Assembly: GCA_029010495.1 (NCBI GenBank)
Contig: JAQXKO010000012.1
Coordinates: 73,067 to 137,066 of the forward strand
Direction: 5' to 3'
DNA from: Clostridiales bacterium
GTDB lineage: Bacteria; Bacillota; Clostridia; Lachnospirales; Lachnospiraceae
Length of the DNA stretch: 64,000 bases
The notes below the pieces were generated by a model. That model was not told the DNA's origin. It searched no databases and worked only from the letters and a program-made list of their open reading frames with translations. Position numbers and translations under genes: made by a program. Below, piece after piece: positions 15,208 through 25,498 of the stretch (within the stretch, counting starts at the first letter, position 1; every line of letters starts with the position of its first letter).

Positions 15208-16572
15208 ATGAGTAAAGACGGATTAATCATTATAGTCGGAGCCGGAAAAAGCGGAATCGCAGCAGCCGGTTTATTAAAAAATGAATATACAAATATTATA
15301 TTATACGACGGCAATCGCGATACGGATATTGATGCTCTGAAAGCAAAGCTTGGTGATTTTAACGGCAGAATAGTACTTGGTGAATTGTCAGAAGAAGATT
15401 TGGCTGAATGCACTCTTCTTGTTGTAAGTCCCGGTGTTCCTACGGATCTTCCGTTTATTATTAAGCTTAAGCAGCGCGGCGTTACCATCTGGGGTGAGGC
15501 TGAGCTTGGTTTCAGATATTCAAAGGGCAGACTTGCCGCAATCACCGGAACTAACGGAAAGACAACAACAACTGCCCTTCTGGGCGAAATTATGAAAACA
15601 CAGTATGAAAGTGTATTTGTTGTGGGTAATATCGGTATTCCTTATACGGAAAAGGCGCCTGAAACTGTTGATGAGTCAGTTGTTGTTGCAGAAATGAGCA
15701 GCTTCCAGCTTGAATCAATTGATGCCTTCCATCCTCAGGTAAGTATGATATTAAATATTACTCCGGATCACCTGAACAGACATCATACAATGGAAAATTA
15801 CGCTCTGGCAAAGGCAAATATTATGTGCAATCAGACAGAGAGTGAAACATGTATTTTGAATTATGAGGACGAACGATTAAGAGAAATAAGTAAACGTTCA
15901 AAAGCGAAAATCGTATGGTTTTCATCTGTAAGGGAACTCGAGGAGGGCTATTTTTTAAGAGGAGAAGACATAGTATTCCGAGAAAAAGGCGTGGATTATG
16001 TGGTATGTACCATTTATGATATGAATATTATCGGCAGACACAATTATGAAAATGCCATGGCGGCAATTGCCGGTGCAAGGGCGCTTGATGTTTCATGGGA
16101 CAATATCAGAAAGGCATTGAGAAGCTTTGAGGCAGTTGAGCATCGAATTGAATATACGGCCACGGTAAACGGCGTAAAATATTACAATGATTCAAAGGGA
16201 ACCAATCCTGATGCATCGATTCAGGCTGTTAGAGCAATGACGTCAAAAACCATTCTTATAGGCGGAGGCTATGATAAGGGTTCGACATATGATGAGTGGA
16301 TTGAAGAATTTGACGGCAGAATCAAGTGTCTGTTGCTTATGGGACAGACCGCAAAATCAATTGCTGAGTGCTGCGATAAACACGGTTTTAAGGATTATGT
16401 GTTTGTGGAGAGCATGGAAGAGGCAGTTGAGTATGCGTATAAGCATGCAAAGAGCGGTGAGGCGGTGCTCTTATCGCCATGCTGTGCGAGCTGGGGAATG
16501 TTTAAAAATTACGAGGAACGCGGAAGAATATTTAAGGAGCTTGTCAGGGCACTTCCGGGCGCCGGAAAGTAA
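15208..16572 (+). CDS. murD: UDP-N-acetylmuramoyl-L-alanine--D-glutamate ligase MurD
   Basis: Cytoplasmic ATP-dependent addition of D-Glu to UDP-MurNAc-L-Ala. It shows an N-terminal Rossmann-like start (IIIVGAGKSGIAAAGLL), the ATP loop GTNGKTTTTALLGE, the Mur-ligase EMSSFQLESI segment, NITPDHLNRH and HRIEYTATVNGVKYYNDSKGTNPDA. I start it at ATG 15208 (454 residues), 11 bp after AAAGGA. An upstream in-frame start would overlap the PBP gene. mraY, which often precedes murD in such clusters, is absent. Confidence 0.96.
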   Translation: MSKDGLIIIVGAGKSGIAAAGLLKNEYTNIILYDGNRDTDIDALKAKLGDFNGRIVLGELSEEDLAECTLLVVSPGVPTDLPFIIKLKQRGVTIWGEAELGFRYSKGRLAAITGTNGKTTTTALLGEIMKTQYESVFVVGNIGIPYTEKAPETVDESVVVAEMSSFQLESIDAFHPQVSMILNITPDHLNRHHTMENYALAKANIMCNQTESETCILNYEDERLREISKRSKAKIVWFSSVRELEEGYFLRGEDIVFREKGVDYVVCTIYDMNIIGRHNYENAMAAIAGARALDVSWDNIRKALRSFEAVEHRIEYTATVNGVKYYNDSKGTNPDASIQAVRAMTSKTILIGGGYDKGSTYDEWIEEFDGRIKCLLLMGQTAKSIAECCDKHGFKDYVFVESMEEAVEYAYKHAKSGEAVLLSPCCASWGMFKNYEERGRIFKELVRALPGAGK

Positions 16573-16660
16573 TATATAAGATGACAGGATAATCCGCCTC
16601 TTTAGGCGGCGGATGCAGAGATGCAAATAATGCGGTTATTAATTTAAGAGGGAGGATATC

Positions 16661-17812
16661 ATGGCACCACAGGTGGAAGAGAATGCTAATAATACTAAAG
16701 TAAAAAAAGAAACTCACTATGACTTTACGCTTGTAATATTAACAATGGTGCTTGTATTCTTTGGTCTTGTAATGGTCTGCAGTGCGAGTACATATACGGC
16801 AATAAAGTATGAAGTGTCGGCTACTCATTATCTTATGCGGCAGGGCCTTTTTGCGGCCGTGGGTTTTGCGATAATGCTTTTTGCAGGAAAGCTTAATTAC
16901 AATATGATACTTAAGGGCATAAGCATTAAGGGTTACAGAATTAATTTTGCCGTAATACTTTATATTGTCTGTATTATTTTACAGATGATGATTTTTGTCA
17001 TCGGTGAAAGCACAAACGGCTCTACAAGATGGATTAACCTGCCGTTGATCGGCCGTTTCCAGCCATCTGAAATTTCAAAGATATGCATAATACTTATGGT
17101 GGCACATCTTATAAATCTGGCACCGAAGAAATTGGACTCCTTCTGGGGCTTTTTTGGAATATTAATCTGGAGCGGTATTCTCAGTGGCCTTGTATCAAAG
17201 GAAAATCTGTCAACAGCCATAATTATTATGGGTATTGCATTTGTGATTAGTTTTATCGCCAGTAAAAGAATAGTGTATTTTTTAGTGTGTTTTTTGTTTT
17301 TGGCGGGAGGAGCGACACTGCTAATAACCTCGGTAGGATACAGAATGAGCCGTATTGAACAGTGGCTTGATGTAGAGCATAAGGGTTACCAGATTCTGCA
17401 GGGCTTATATGCAATCTGCTCCGGCGGCGTTTTCGGAAAAGGATTGGGCAACAGTGTTCAGAAGCTCGGATATATACCTGAGGTCCATACCGATATGATT
17501 TTTTCGATAATTTGCGAGGAGCTCGGTATACTTGGAGTAATAGTACTGCTGACCGTATATATAATGCTTCTGTGGAGAATATTTAAAATTATGGTTAATG
17601 CTCCTGATTTATACGGTTCTCTTATTGTGGCAGGCGTGTTTGCCCATATTTCACTTCAGATCATTATGAATATTGCGGTTGTAACAAATACAATCCCTTC
17701 AACGGGTGTGACGTTGCCTTTTGTAAGCTACGGAGGAACTTCATTAGTATGTATGCTTGCTGAAATGGGTCTTGTGTTATCGGTATCATCACATATTGAA
17801 CATGATATATAA
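16661..17812 (+). CDS. ftsW: septal peptidoglycan polymerase FtsW
   Basis: SEDS-family glycosyltransferase polymerising lipid II in the septum. The 383 residues hold about ten membrane segments. Family motifs include STRWINLPLIGRFQPSE (with the ...QPSE sequence), ENLSTAIII, YQILQGLYAICSGGVFGKGLG, the EVHTDMIFSIICEELG loop and TGVTLPFVSYGGTSL near the C-terminus. A Shine-Dalgarno (AGGGAGGA) precedes ATG 16661. Its partner is the class B PBP at 11502. A second, FHA-fused SEDS protein is encoded at 46377-48176. A CCGCC/GGCGG hairpin lies in the gap before it (about 16594-16610). Confidence 0.95.
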   Translation: MAPQVEENANNTKVKKETHYDFTLVILTMVLVFFGLVMVCSASTYTAIKYEVSATHYLMRQGLFAAVGFAIMLFAGKLNYNMILKGISIKGYRINFAVILYIVCIILQMMIFVIGESTNGSTRWINLPLIGRFQPSEISKICIILMVAHLINLAPKKLDSFWGFFGILIWSGILSGLVSKENLSTAIIIMGIAFVISFIASKRIVYFLVCFLFLAGGATLLITSVGYRMSRIEQWLDVEHKGYQILQGLYAICSGGVFGKGLGNSVQKLGYIPEVHTDMIFSIICEELGILGVIVLLTVYIMLLWRIFKIMVNAPDLYGSLIVAGVFAHISLQIIMNIAVVTNTIPSTGVTLPFVSYGGTSLVCMLAEMGLVLSVSSHIEHDI

Positions 17813-17822
17813 GGAGGTCCGG

Positions 17823-18671
17823 ATGACGGAGGAAAAGGACACCCGTATTATAGAACTTGAAACCGGGTATACATTTAAAACAAAGCTTCTGCTTACAATT
17901 ATCATTATTGGAGTATTGTTTACTATATTTACGATAATCCTGAATTTGAAATTTAAAGTGAAAAACGTTGAAGTGACAGGTAATATCTGGTATACGGATG
18001 ATGAAATAAAAAATACTCTTCAGACATCATTCATTGATAATTATACGGTTTTTTTTAAGCTTCACTATATGATAAGAAAAGCACCGGAGATGCCTTTTGT
18101 GGATAAATTAAGCATAAAGGTTACGGGTACGGAAACAATTTCAATCAGGGTATACGAAAAGAATATTGTGGGCTGTGTGTATGAGATGGGTGATTATCTG
18201 TATTTTGATAAAGACGGATATGTGATTTCTAACAAGGCTGAGCAGGCAAACAATGTTCCCAGAATTGAAGGACTTGACTATACTTCTCTGGTCATTGGCA
18301 AGAAATTAGAGACAAGCAATGATAAAATATTTAATGTTATATTAAGCCTTACCCAGAATATTGATAAACAAAAGCTTCAGGTTGACGCAATTGTATTTGA
18401 TCAGAATTTTGAAATAACAATACAGTGTACAGACGGTAATGTGGTTTATCTCGGTAAAAACAACAGATACGATGAAGTGATTCAGGCGCTTCCGAACATC
18501 TTAAAGGCTGCGGAAGAAAAGAAAACACTGTACTGGATTGATATGTCGGGATTTTCCAGAGACAATACGACTATTCTTGCCAAGTTTTTGAACAGTGACG
18601 GAATCGATCCTTCCCATTCAATCGATCCCGACGGCGAAAAGGATGATGAACCTGAAACTAAAACTGAATAA
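17823..18671 (+). CDS. ftsQ: cell division protein FtsQ/DivIB
   Basis: 282 residues: a short cytoplasmic N-terminus, one membrane segment (about 23-42, LLLTIIIIGVLFTIFTIILNL), then a POTRA domain starting FKVKNVEVTGNIWYTDDEI, followed by the beta domain. The acidic C-terminus is typical of DivIB. ATG 17823 lies directly after AAGGAGG (17811-17817). The start is 10 bp beyond the ftsW stop. It belongs with FtsL and FtsI in the divisome. Confidence 0.87.
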   Translation: MTEEKDTRIIELETGYTFKTKLLLTIIIIGVLFTIFTIILNLKFKVKNVEVTGNIWYTDDEIKNTLQTSFIDNYTVFFKLHYMIRKAPEMPFVDKLSIKVTGTETISIRVYEKNIVGCVYEMGDYLYFDKDGYVISNKAEQANNVPRIEGLDYTSLVIGKKLETSNDKIFNVILSLTQNIDKQKLQVDAIVFDQNFEITIQCTDGNVVYLGKNNRYDEVIQALPNILKAAEEKKTLYWIDMSGFSRDNTTILAKFLNSDGIDPSHSIDPDGEKDDEPETKTE

Positions 18672-18738
18672 TACTGCGACATTGAACATTATTATTCGGG
18701 ATATAACTAAAATTTTTATAAATTATATAAAATAGTAC

Positions 18739-18767
18739 TTGATAAATTCGGTAAAAAATAATAATAT
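18739..18767 (+). promoter_or_regulatory. promoter of ftsZ
   Basis: TTGATA (18739-18744), a 17-bp spacer and TAATAT (18762-18767), in the 177-bp AT-rich gap between ftsQ and ftsZ. It gives ftsZ its own promoter in addition to readthrough. Confidence 0.6.
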
Positions 18768-18848
18768 ATACTATATATGATAAAAAGGGAATACTTTGAA
18801 AGTTTATTATTTATAGATTTTTGAAGAAAGCAGAAGGAGGATAATGTT

Positions 18849-20024
18849 TTGCTTGAAATCAGAGGAAACGAAAATGGACCAGCAGCTACAATTCGCGTAA
18901 TTGGTGTTGGTGGCGGCGGTAATAACGCTGTTAACAGAATGATCGAGGAAGGAGTAGTAGGAGTTGACTTCGTGTGTGTAAACACTGACAAGCAGCATCT
19001 TACATCATGCAAAGCACCACAGTGTATTCAGATTGGTGAAAAGCTTACAAAAGGTCTTGGTGCCGGCGCACAGCCTGAGGTTGGAGCAAAGGCAGCTGAG
19101 GAAAATGTAGAAGAATTAAAGGATATTATCGCAGGCAGCGATATGGTATTCGTTACATGTGGTATGGGTGGCGGAACCGGTACGGGTGCAGCTCCTGTTG
19201 TGGCTCAAATCGCAAAAGATATGGGAGTACTTACAGTAGGTATCGTTACAAAGCCTTTCCGTTTTGAAGGAAAGCAGCGTATGACTAATGCCCTCGGCGG
19301 TATTGACAGACTTCGTCAGGCAGTTGATACACTTATTGTTATTCCTAATGACAAGCTTCTCCAGATTGTTGACAGAAGAACAACCATTCCTGAAGCATTG
19401 AAGAAAGCAGATGAGGTTCTTCAGCAGGGTGTTCAGGGTATTACAGACCTCATTAACGTATCAAGCCTTATTAACCTTGACTTCGCTGATGTTCAGACAG
19501 TTATGAAGGACAAGGGTATTGCACACATCGGTATCGGTATCGGTTCAGGTGATGACAAGTGTATGGATGCCGTTAAGCAGGCAACAACAAGCCCACTCCT
19601 TGAGACAAGTATTCAAAATGCAAGTCATATTATGATAAATATTACAGGTGATATCAGCCTTATTGAAGCTGATGAAGCTGCATCATATGTTCAGGAACTT
19701 GCAGGAGATTCCGCAAATATCATCTTTGGTGCAAACTATGATGAGTCAACTCCTGACCAGTGTAAGATTACGGTAATTGCTACCGGTCTTGAAGAAGTTG
19801 AGGTTCCGGGAGCACAGCCAAGAGGCGGTATGTTTGCAACTCCCGTAAATAATTCGGTTAAGCCTGCTGCAACACCTGTAAAACCGGCATTTGCAACAGA
19901 TGTCAAGCAGGGATTCCCACAGGCAAAGCCTGCAGCTCCAAGCTATCAGGCTCCAAATTATACAAAGAGTTCTCAGGATTCAGGCATCAAGATTCCTGAT
20001 TTCTTACAGAAGAATAAAAGATAA
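18849..20024 (+). CDS. ftsZ: cell division protein FtsZ
   Basis: Tubulin-like GTPase forming the Z ring. It shows [17 protein letters not shown] at the N-terminus, the tubulin signature [12 protein letters not shown], and a C-terminal anchor peptide [12 protein letters not shown] after a variable Pro/Ala-rich linker. The 391 residues are typical. Translation must start at TTG 18849: it is in frame and 8 bp after GAAGGAGG, while the nearby ATG at 18844 is out of frame and closes after 19 codons. It is the last gene of the cluster, followed by a strong terminator. Confidence 0.98.
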   Translation: MLEIRGNENGPAATIRVIGVGGGGNNAVNRMIEEGVVGVDFVCVNTDKQHLTSCKAPQCIQIGEKLTKGLGAGAQPEVGAKAAEENVEELKDIIAGSDMVFVTCGMGGGTGTGAAPVVAQIAKDMGVLTVGIVTKPFRFEGKQRMTNALGGIDRLRQAVDTLIVIPNDKLLQIVDRRTTIPEALKKADEVLQQGVQGITDLINVSSLINLDFADVQTVMKDKGIAHIGIGIGSGDDKCMDAVKQATTSPLLETSIQNASHIMINITGDISLIEADEAASYVQELAGDSANIIFGANYDESTPDQCKITVIATGLEEVEVPGAQPRGGMFATPVNNSVKPAATPVKPAFATDVKQGFPQAKPAAPSYQAPNYTKSSQDSGIKIPDFLQKNKR

Positions 20025-20043
20025 TTTTTAATCGGTTAATCAT

Positions 20044-20080
20044 AAGCTTACAGGTTTTTGCCTGTAAGCTTTTTTATTTT
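20044..20080 (+). terminator. intrinsic terminator after ftsZ
   Basis: AAGCTTACAGG (20044-20054) and CCTGTAAGCTT (20061-20071) form a perfect 11-bp stem with a 6-nt loop and a T-rich tail. It ends the division cluster. Confidence 0.92.
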
Positions 20081-20228
20081 TTCGAATATGCGGAATAATA
20101 TATAAGGCATATATAATTATGCTTCTTAGGATTATAATCAAAGCTTTATTTAATTCTATGTTTGATTGACACTTCACTTCAAAAATGATATATTTATAAG
20201 GGGATTTTATGCCGTCCGGGGAGTTAAT

Positions 20229-21725
20229 ATGGAGAAGAGTTACATCGCAATTGATTTGAAATCTTTTTATGCTTCGGTTGAGTGCAGGGAAAGAGGTTTA
20301 AACGCTCTTGATGCAAATCTTGTTGTTGCAGATGAATCAAGAACAGACAAAACCATATGTCTTGCAGTTTCGCCATCACTTAAATCTTATGGAATACCCG
20401 GCAGACCAAGGCTTTTTGAGGTTAAGTCGAAGATTAATCATGAAAACAGGCTCAGAATGGCAAAGGGTGAGAAATCCTGGCTTAAGTCAGAGCTTGATGC
20501 TGATATAAACAGACAGATTGATTTCCTGATTGCGCGACCGAGAATGGGACTGTATGTTGAATACAGTACCAGGATTTATAACATTTATCTTAAATATGTA
20601 TCTCCTGAAGATGTACATGTCTATTCAATTGATGAGGTGTTTATTGATGTTACTCCTTATCTGAAAACGTATAATACAACTCCCAGAGAGCTTGCGATGA
20701 CAATGATAAGAGATGTATTGAGGGAAACAGGCATTACTGCTACAGCAGGAATAGGAACTAATCTTTATCTTGCCAAAATTGCCATGGACATAGTGGCTAA
20801 GCATATGCCGCCTGATGAGGACGGAGTAAGAATTGCCGAGCTTGATGAGTTCAGCTACAGAAGGGACTTGTGGAATCATAAACCGTTAACTGATTTCTGG
20901 AGAATCGGAAGGGGCTATCAGAAGAGGCTGGCTTCCATCGGTCTGTATACTATGGGTCAGATAGCAAAATGCAGTATCGGGGATAAGTCTGACTACTACA
21001 ATGAGAATTTGCTTTACAAAACCTTCGGTATCAATGCTGAGCTGCTGATTGACCATGCCTGGGGTTACGAGCCGGTTACAATAAAGGATATTAAAGACTA
21101 CAAGCCCGAGAATAACAGTATATCCACAGGACAGGTATTGCCCGAACCATATGATTATGAGGGCGGCAGGCTGGTTGTTCATGAAATGGCTGACCTTTTA
21201 TCGCTTGACCTTGTAGATAAACGTCTGGTGTGCGACCAGATTGTATTAACTGTAGGATATGACATCGAAAATATTAAGGATAAGAAGCGGGCTTCGGTGT
21301 ATACAGGGAAAATAACCGTTGACCATTACGGAAGAGCTGTGCCCGAGCATGCTCACGGTACAATTAACCTCCCGTCATATACTTCTTCAACAAAACAGAT
21401 TATCGCACATGTACTTGAGCTCTATAAGAGAATCGTAGACGAAAATCTGTTAATCAGAAGGATAAATATTTCTGCCAATCACGTTATTACAGAATCAAAG
21501 GCAAAGAAAAAAGAAGAATTTTCACAGCTTAGCTTTTTTGATTCGGATGATGGAGTCTGTATGCCCGGTAATGATGATGAGACGGAAAAGGAAAAGGATA
21601 TCCAGCATGCAATCCTCGATATAAAAAAGCGTTATGGGAAAAACGCAATTTTAAAGGGAATAAATCATCTGGACGGTGCTACGGCAAAGACGAGAAATGA
21701 GCAGATTGGAGGACACAGAAGGTGA
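20229..21725 (+). CDS. Y-family DNA polymerase (UmuC/DinB-like translesion polymerase)
   Basis: Error-prone polymerase of the ImpB/MucB/SamB type. The 498 residues start MEKSYIAIDLKSFYASVECRERG, with the catalytic aspartate and the steric-gate region. The second acidic motif is SIDEVFIDVTPY, followed by TAGIGTNLYLAKIAMD and a helix-hairpin-helix-like segment (GRGYQKRLASIGLYTMGQIA). ATG 20229 follows GGGGAG. The upstream ATGs at 20166 and nearby lack a ribosome binding site. It overlaps the next small gene by 4 bp. No clear LexA box was seen. Confidence 0.92.
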   Translation: MEKSYIAIDLKSFYASVECRERGLNALDANLVVADESRTDKTICLAVSPSLKSYGIPGRPRLFEVKSKINHENRLRMAKGEKSWLKSELDADINRQIDFLIARPRMGLYVEYSTRIYNIYLKYVSPEDVHVYSIDEVFIDVTPYLKTYNTTPRELAMTMIRDVLRETGITATAGIGTNLYLAKIAMDIVAKHMPPDEDGVRIAELDEFSYRRDLWNHKPLTDFWRIGRGYQKRLASIGLYTMGQIAKCSIGDKSDYYNENLLYKTFGINAELLIDHAWGYEPVTIKDIKDYKPENNSISTGQVLPEPYDYEGGRLVVHEMADLLSLDLVDKRLVCDQIVLTVGYDIENIKDKKRASVYTGKITVDHYGRAVPEHAHGTINLPSYTSSTKQIIAHVLELYKRIVDENLLIRRINISANHVITESKAKKKEEFSQLSFFDSDDGVCMPGNDDETEKEKDIQHAILDIKKRYGKNAILKGINHLDGATAKTRNEQIGGHRR

Positions 21726-21913
21726 AAAACGAGCTTGACGATTATTCTGACCTGATAAATAAGCCATATATAAAGTCAAAGCAGTATGCTCATATGTCCG
21801 TATCTGACAGAGCAGCCCAGTTCTCGGCATTTGCAGCACTTACCGGCTATGAGGAAGCCATTGAGAAAACTAAGGAAAACGCAGAAGAAAAATATGAACA
21901 CGAATACGAATAG
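21722..21913 (+). CDS. small partner protein of the Y-family polymerase
   Basis: A 63-residue protein starting at GTG 21722 in a 4-bp overlap (GTGA) with the polymerase stop, which implies translational coupling. The core MSVSDRAAQFSAFAALTGYEEAI resembles the small proteins commonly encoded next to UmuC-like polymerases in Firmicutes (similar to YolD-like companions, from memory). The C-terminus is strongly charged (KENAEEKYEHEYE). Function is not established. A role in polymerase control is inference. Confidence 0.7.
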   Translation: MKNELDDYSDLINKPYIKSKQYAHMSVSDRAAQFSAFAALTGYEEAIEKTKENAEEKYEHEYE

Positions 21914-21926
21914 ACTGGAGAGGAAT

Positions 21927-24065
21927 ATGGATATCAATTTATGTCTTTCAGAGGAATTTTCGATAAAAAAATGGCAGGCGGATGCTGCCGTAAAGCTTAT
22001 TGACGAGGGCAATACCATACCGTTTATTGCCCGATACAGAAAAGAAGCTACAGGGTCACTTGATGATGAATGCTTAAGAAAGCTGTTTACAAGACTTAAT
22101 TATCTTAGAAATCTTGAGGAGAGAAAGGAACAGGTAATTAATCTTATTGAGGAACAGGGTAAGCTTACGGAGGAGCTTAGAAAAGAAATAATTGCCGCTA
22201 CGACGCTTGTCAAGGTTGAGGATTTATACAGACCGTATAAACAGAAGAAGCGTACCAGAGCCACAATAGCTAAGGAAAAAGGACTTGAACCTCTGGCTGA
22301 TATGATTTATTTACAGACTGCGGGCACCGATATTTATGCTGAGGCTGTAATATATGTTTCAGAGGAAAAGGGTGTAGGAGGCGTTGAAGAAGCAATTTCG
22401 GGTGCTGCTGATATTCTGGCTGAGATTGTTTCCGATAATGCAGAATACAGAGCTTATATCAGAAAAGAGACTTATAAAAAGGGCACCATTATTTCAAAGG
22501 CAAAAGACATTGATGTACAGTCGGTATATGAAAATTATTATGATTATACTGAAAATGTTTCAAGGCTTGCTTCTCACAGAGTATTGGCGCTTAACCGCGG
22601 TGAAAATGAGAAATTCATTACAGTTAAGCTTGAGGCGCCTGTTGATGATATAATTAATTATCTGAACAGGAAGATTATTACGGGAAGAAACAAATCGGCC
22701 GCTGCCGTTCTTGAAAATGCAATAACCGATGCATACAACAGACTTATTGCTCCTGCGATTGAACGCGAAATCAGAAATGAATTGACTGAAAAGGCAGAGG
22801 ATGGTGCAATTGATGTATTTGGCAAAAATCTAAAACAGCTTCTCATGCAGCCGCCTATTTCCGGAGAGGTGGTTCTCGGTTGGGACCCCGCCTTCAGAAC
22901 AGGCTGCAAGCTTGCAGTTGTTGATGCTACGGGAAAGGTTCTTGATACAACTGTTGTATACCCTACGGCACCTACAAATGAATATAAAATAAAGCAGGCA
23001 AAGGATACCGTAAAGTCATTAATAAAGAAATATAAAATTACGTTAATATCGATTGGAAACGGTACTGCTTCGAGAGAATCTGAGCAGATTGTTGTTGATA
23101 TTTTAAAGGAAATACCTGAAAAGGTCTGCTATGTTATTACAAATGAAGCGGGTGCGTCAGTTTATTCTGCCAGTGAGCTCGCAACAGAGGAATTTCCTGA
23201 GTTTGATGTCGGACAGAGAAGTGCGGCATCAATTGCGAGACGTGTTCAGGATCCGCTGGCGGAACTTGTTAAAATTGACCCGAAGGCAATAGGAGTAGGT
23301 CAGTATCAGCACGATATGAATCCAAGAAAGCTCGATATGGCTCTTGGAGGAGTTGTTGAGGATTGTGTTAATACTGTGGGCGTCGATTTAAATACAGCCT
23401 CTGCAGCTCTTTTGGAGTATGTTGCCGGCATCAATAAAACAATAGCAAAGAATATAGTTACATACAGAGAGGAAAACGGAAGGTTTAAGACAAGAAAGGA
23501 GCTGCAAAAGGTCGCAAAGCTCGGACCGAAGGCGTACGAGCAGTGTGCAGGCTTTCTTCGTATTGCAGGTGGCAGTAATCCTCTTGACAATACCGGAGTG
23601 CATCCTGAAAGCTATGACGCTGCAGAAAAGCTTATAAAGAGATTTGGTCTTGATGTTAATAATATCAAGAACGATAACACATTGCTTTCAATCAGGGATT
23701 ATTCTTCTCTTGCCAGGGAGCTTGGTATAGGAGAGCCTACACTGCGTGATATGGTTAAGGAGATATCAAGACCCGGACGTGATCCGAGAGAAGATATGCC
23801 GGCGCCTGTTCTTCGTACGGACGTACTTGGGATGGAGGATCTGAAGCCCGGAATGATATTAAAGGGAACAGTCAGAAATGTTATTGATTTTGGCGCATTT
23901 GTTGACATAGGTGTTCATCAGGACGGTCTGGTGCATATTTCAAAGCTGACAAAGAAATATGTAAAGCATCCTCTTGAGATTGTCAGTGTCGGAGATGTGA
24001 TCGAGGTTAAGGTACTTGATGTTGATATTAAGAAAAAGAGAATTTCTTTAGAGAGAGTGGAGTAA
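21927..24065 (+). CDS. tex: Tex-family RNA-binding transcription accessory protein
   Basis: A 712-residue protein with the complete Tex layout. The N-terminal helical domain is FIARYRKEATGSLDDECLR. The YqgF-like RNase-H fold is GEVVLGWDPAFRTGCKLAVVD. A helix-hairpin-helix region (about 480-545) follows. The S1 RNA-binding domain at the C-terminus is GMILKGTVRNVIDFGAFVDI followed by HQDGLVHIS. I start it at ATG 21927 behind GAGAGGAAT. The longer open frame upstream overlaps the small partner gene. It overlaps the next gene by one base (TAATG). Confidence 0.95.
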   Translation: MDINLCLSEEFSIKKWQADAAVKLIDEGNTIPFIARYRKEATGSLDDECLRKLFTRLNYLRNLEERKEQVINLIEEQGKLTEELRKEIIAATTLVKVEDLYRPYKQKKRTRATIAKEKGLEPLADMIYLQTAGTDIYAEAVIYVSEEKGVGGVEEAISGAADILAEIVSDNAEYRAYIRKETYKKGTIISKAKDIDVQSVYENYYDYTENVSRLASHRVLALNRGENEKFITVKLEAPVDDIINYLNRKIITGRNKSAAAVLENAITDAYNRLIAPAIEREIRNELTEKAEDGAIDVFGKNLKQLLMQPPISGEVVLGWDPAFRTGCKLAVVDATGKVLDTTVVYPTAPTNEYKIKQAKDTVKSLIKKYKITLISIGNGTASRESEQIVVDILKEIPEKVCYVITNEAGASVYSASELATEEFPEFDVGQRSAASIARRVQDPLAELVKIDPKAIGVGQYQHDMNPRKLDMALGGVVEDCVNTVGVDLNTASAALLEYVAGINKTIAKNIVTYREENGRFKTRKELQKVAKLGPKAYEQCAGFLRIAGGSNPLDNTGVHPESYDAAEKLIKRFGLDVNNIKNDNTLLSIRDYSSLARELGIGEPTLRDMVKEISRPGRDPREDMPAPVLRTDVLGMEDLKPGMILKGTVRNVIDFGAFVDIGVHQDGLVHISKLTKKYVKHPLEIVSVGDVIEVKVLDVDIKKKRISLERVE

Positions 24066-25498
24066 TGGTTGAAAAGGGTGATGTGATTAAAGCAACGGAA
24101 GCTGATATATCCGGTGAAGCGGTTAAAAATAAATTTGAGGTCTTCTGGCTTATATATGTAACATCCTGCATGCTTGTCATGCCTATTGCGGAGGTTATAT
24201 GTGAGGCAATGGACAGAACCTTTGCCTGGCAGGCGTACATATTGTCGTTTTACGGTCTGTTTGGCTTTGCGGCTGTTCTTATTGACAGAAAAATCAATGC
24301 AAAAAAGGATAAGATGTATCTGGGTGATTTTTTCTTTTATTCACTGTTGGCATTTATGTTGATTTCGTGGATTTTTTCGGAGGATGAATCCAATCTTACC
24401 CTTGCGTACAGGCTTAATACGGAATATAGCGAATGGCCTGACCATTTTCTTGCATATTATTCGCTGATGTATGGCGCGTCAAGGATAATCGGGGATAAAT
24501 ACAGAAAAATAATTATATATGTATTTGTAGGCTTCGGGCTGTTAGAGGTAACGGTTGCAACATTACAGACGTTTGATATATACCTTGCAAAATGCATGTA
24601 TACGCCTGAGACAAATGACAGACTTGTTTCATACGGACTTACTCAGAATGTCAACTTCTACGGCGCAATTGCGGTTCTTGTTGTGGCTTTACTGACCGGA
24701 ATTTTTATATTCGGCAGAAAAATTAATCTGTTAATTTATCTTCTGGGAATGTTTGCATTTTACACATTAATAGCCTGTGTTTCAAGACTGGCATGGGTAG
24801 GCTTTGCGGCGATAATATTTTTTTATGTGGTATCAATGATTGTTTTCAGAAAAAAAACAAAGGCATCAATTCGAGGCCAGGCGGTAAGGTTTGTCTCAAT
24901 ATGTGCCGGATTTATTGCAGTAATTATTATTGTTTTGTGCTTTAGAAGTGATTTGATAACATATAAAATTGACAGTTCATTCCGTCAGTTTGAGGAAATG
25001 AATGAGGAAAACTCATTTGATGCATTTGGTTCAAAACGAGGATTAATATGGAAAAAGGGGCTGCGTACAGTGCCGACTCATTTTCTTACCGGCGTAGGAC
25101 AGGACAATTATATATATGCATTCATAAGTGATCCTGAATGGAAGCAGGGAGATTATATGCAGCAGAAGGGTCACAATGAATACATCCACACACTTGTCAC
25201 ACAGGGCGTGCCTGCACTGATTAATTATCTGGCATTGTTAATATATGCAGGTATTACTGCATTTAATATAGTCATTAAGCAGCAGGGCGTGAGAAGATAT
25301 ACGACATGGATATTTTTCGGAATGTTTGCCGGCTATACTGCGCAGGCACTATTTAACAGTAGTATAATTAACGTAGCATTTTATTTCTGGATAGTAATCG
25401 GACTTATGATGCCGATTGATTCACAGAAGGAAATTAAGAAAATACATCCTATAGAGAAACTTAGAAGTTTGGAAGCAAAGCTGGAGAAGAAAAAATGA
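24065..25498 (+). CDS. O-antigen-ligase-like polytopic membrane protein
   Basis: 477 residues with about eleven hydrophobic segments and a large loop carrying [31 protein letters not shown] and [17 protein letters not shown]. This is the Wzy_C/O-antigen ligase loop with the conserved H-N-E-Y-H-like motif near the end. Such proteins join or polymerise cell-surface polysaccharides at the outer face of the membrane. The start overlaps the tex stop by one base and its own stop overlaps the next gene by 4 bp. Substrate unknown. Confidence 0.82.
   Translation: MVEKGDVIKATEADISGEAVKNKFEVFWLIYVTSCMLVMPIAEVICEAMDRTFAWQAYILSFYGLFGFAAVLIDRKINAKKDKMYLGDFFFYSLLAFMLISWIFSEDESNLTLAYRLNTEYSEWPDHFLAYYSLMYGASRIIGDKYRKIIIYVFVGFGLLEVTVATLQTFDIYLAKCMYTPETNDRLVSYGLTQNVNFYGAIAVLVVALLTGIFIFGRKINLLIYLLGMFAFYTLIACVSRLAWVGFAAIIFFYVVSMIVFRKKTKASIRGQAVRFVSICAGFIAVIIIVLCFRSDLITYKIDSSFRQFEEMNEENSFDAFGSKRGLIWKKGLRTVPTHFLTGVGQDNYIYAFISDPEWKQGDYMQQKGHNEYIHTLVTQGVPALINYLALLIYAGITAFNIVIKQQGVRRYTTWIFFGMFAGYTAQALFNSSIINVAFYFWIVIGLMMPIDSQKEIKKIHPIEKLRSLEAKLEKKK

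Noticed and set aside
16573-16660. terminator between murD and ftsW
   Set aside because: The CCGCC/GGCGG hairpin lacks a T tract; readthrough into ftsW is more likely.
18844-18900. ATG just upstream of ftsZ as the true start
   Set aside because: It is out of frame with FtsZ and stops after 19 codons; TTG 18849 is in frame and ideally spaced from GGAGG.
22658-24240. minus-strand open frames inside tex and the next gene
   Set aside because: Low-complexity Ser/Phe-rich shadows of a strongly coding plus strand; no start sites or motifs.
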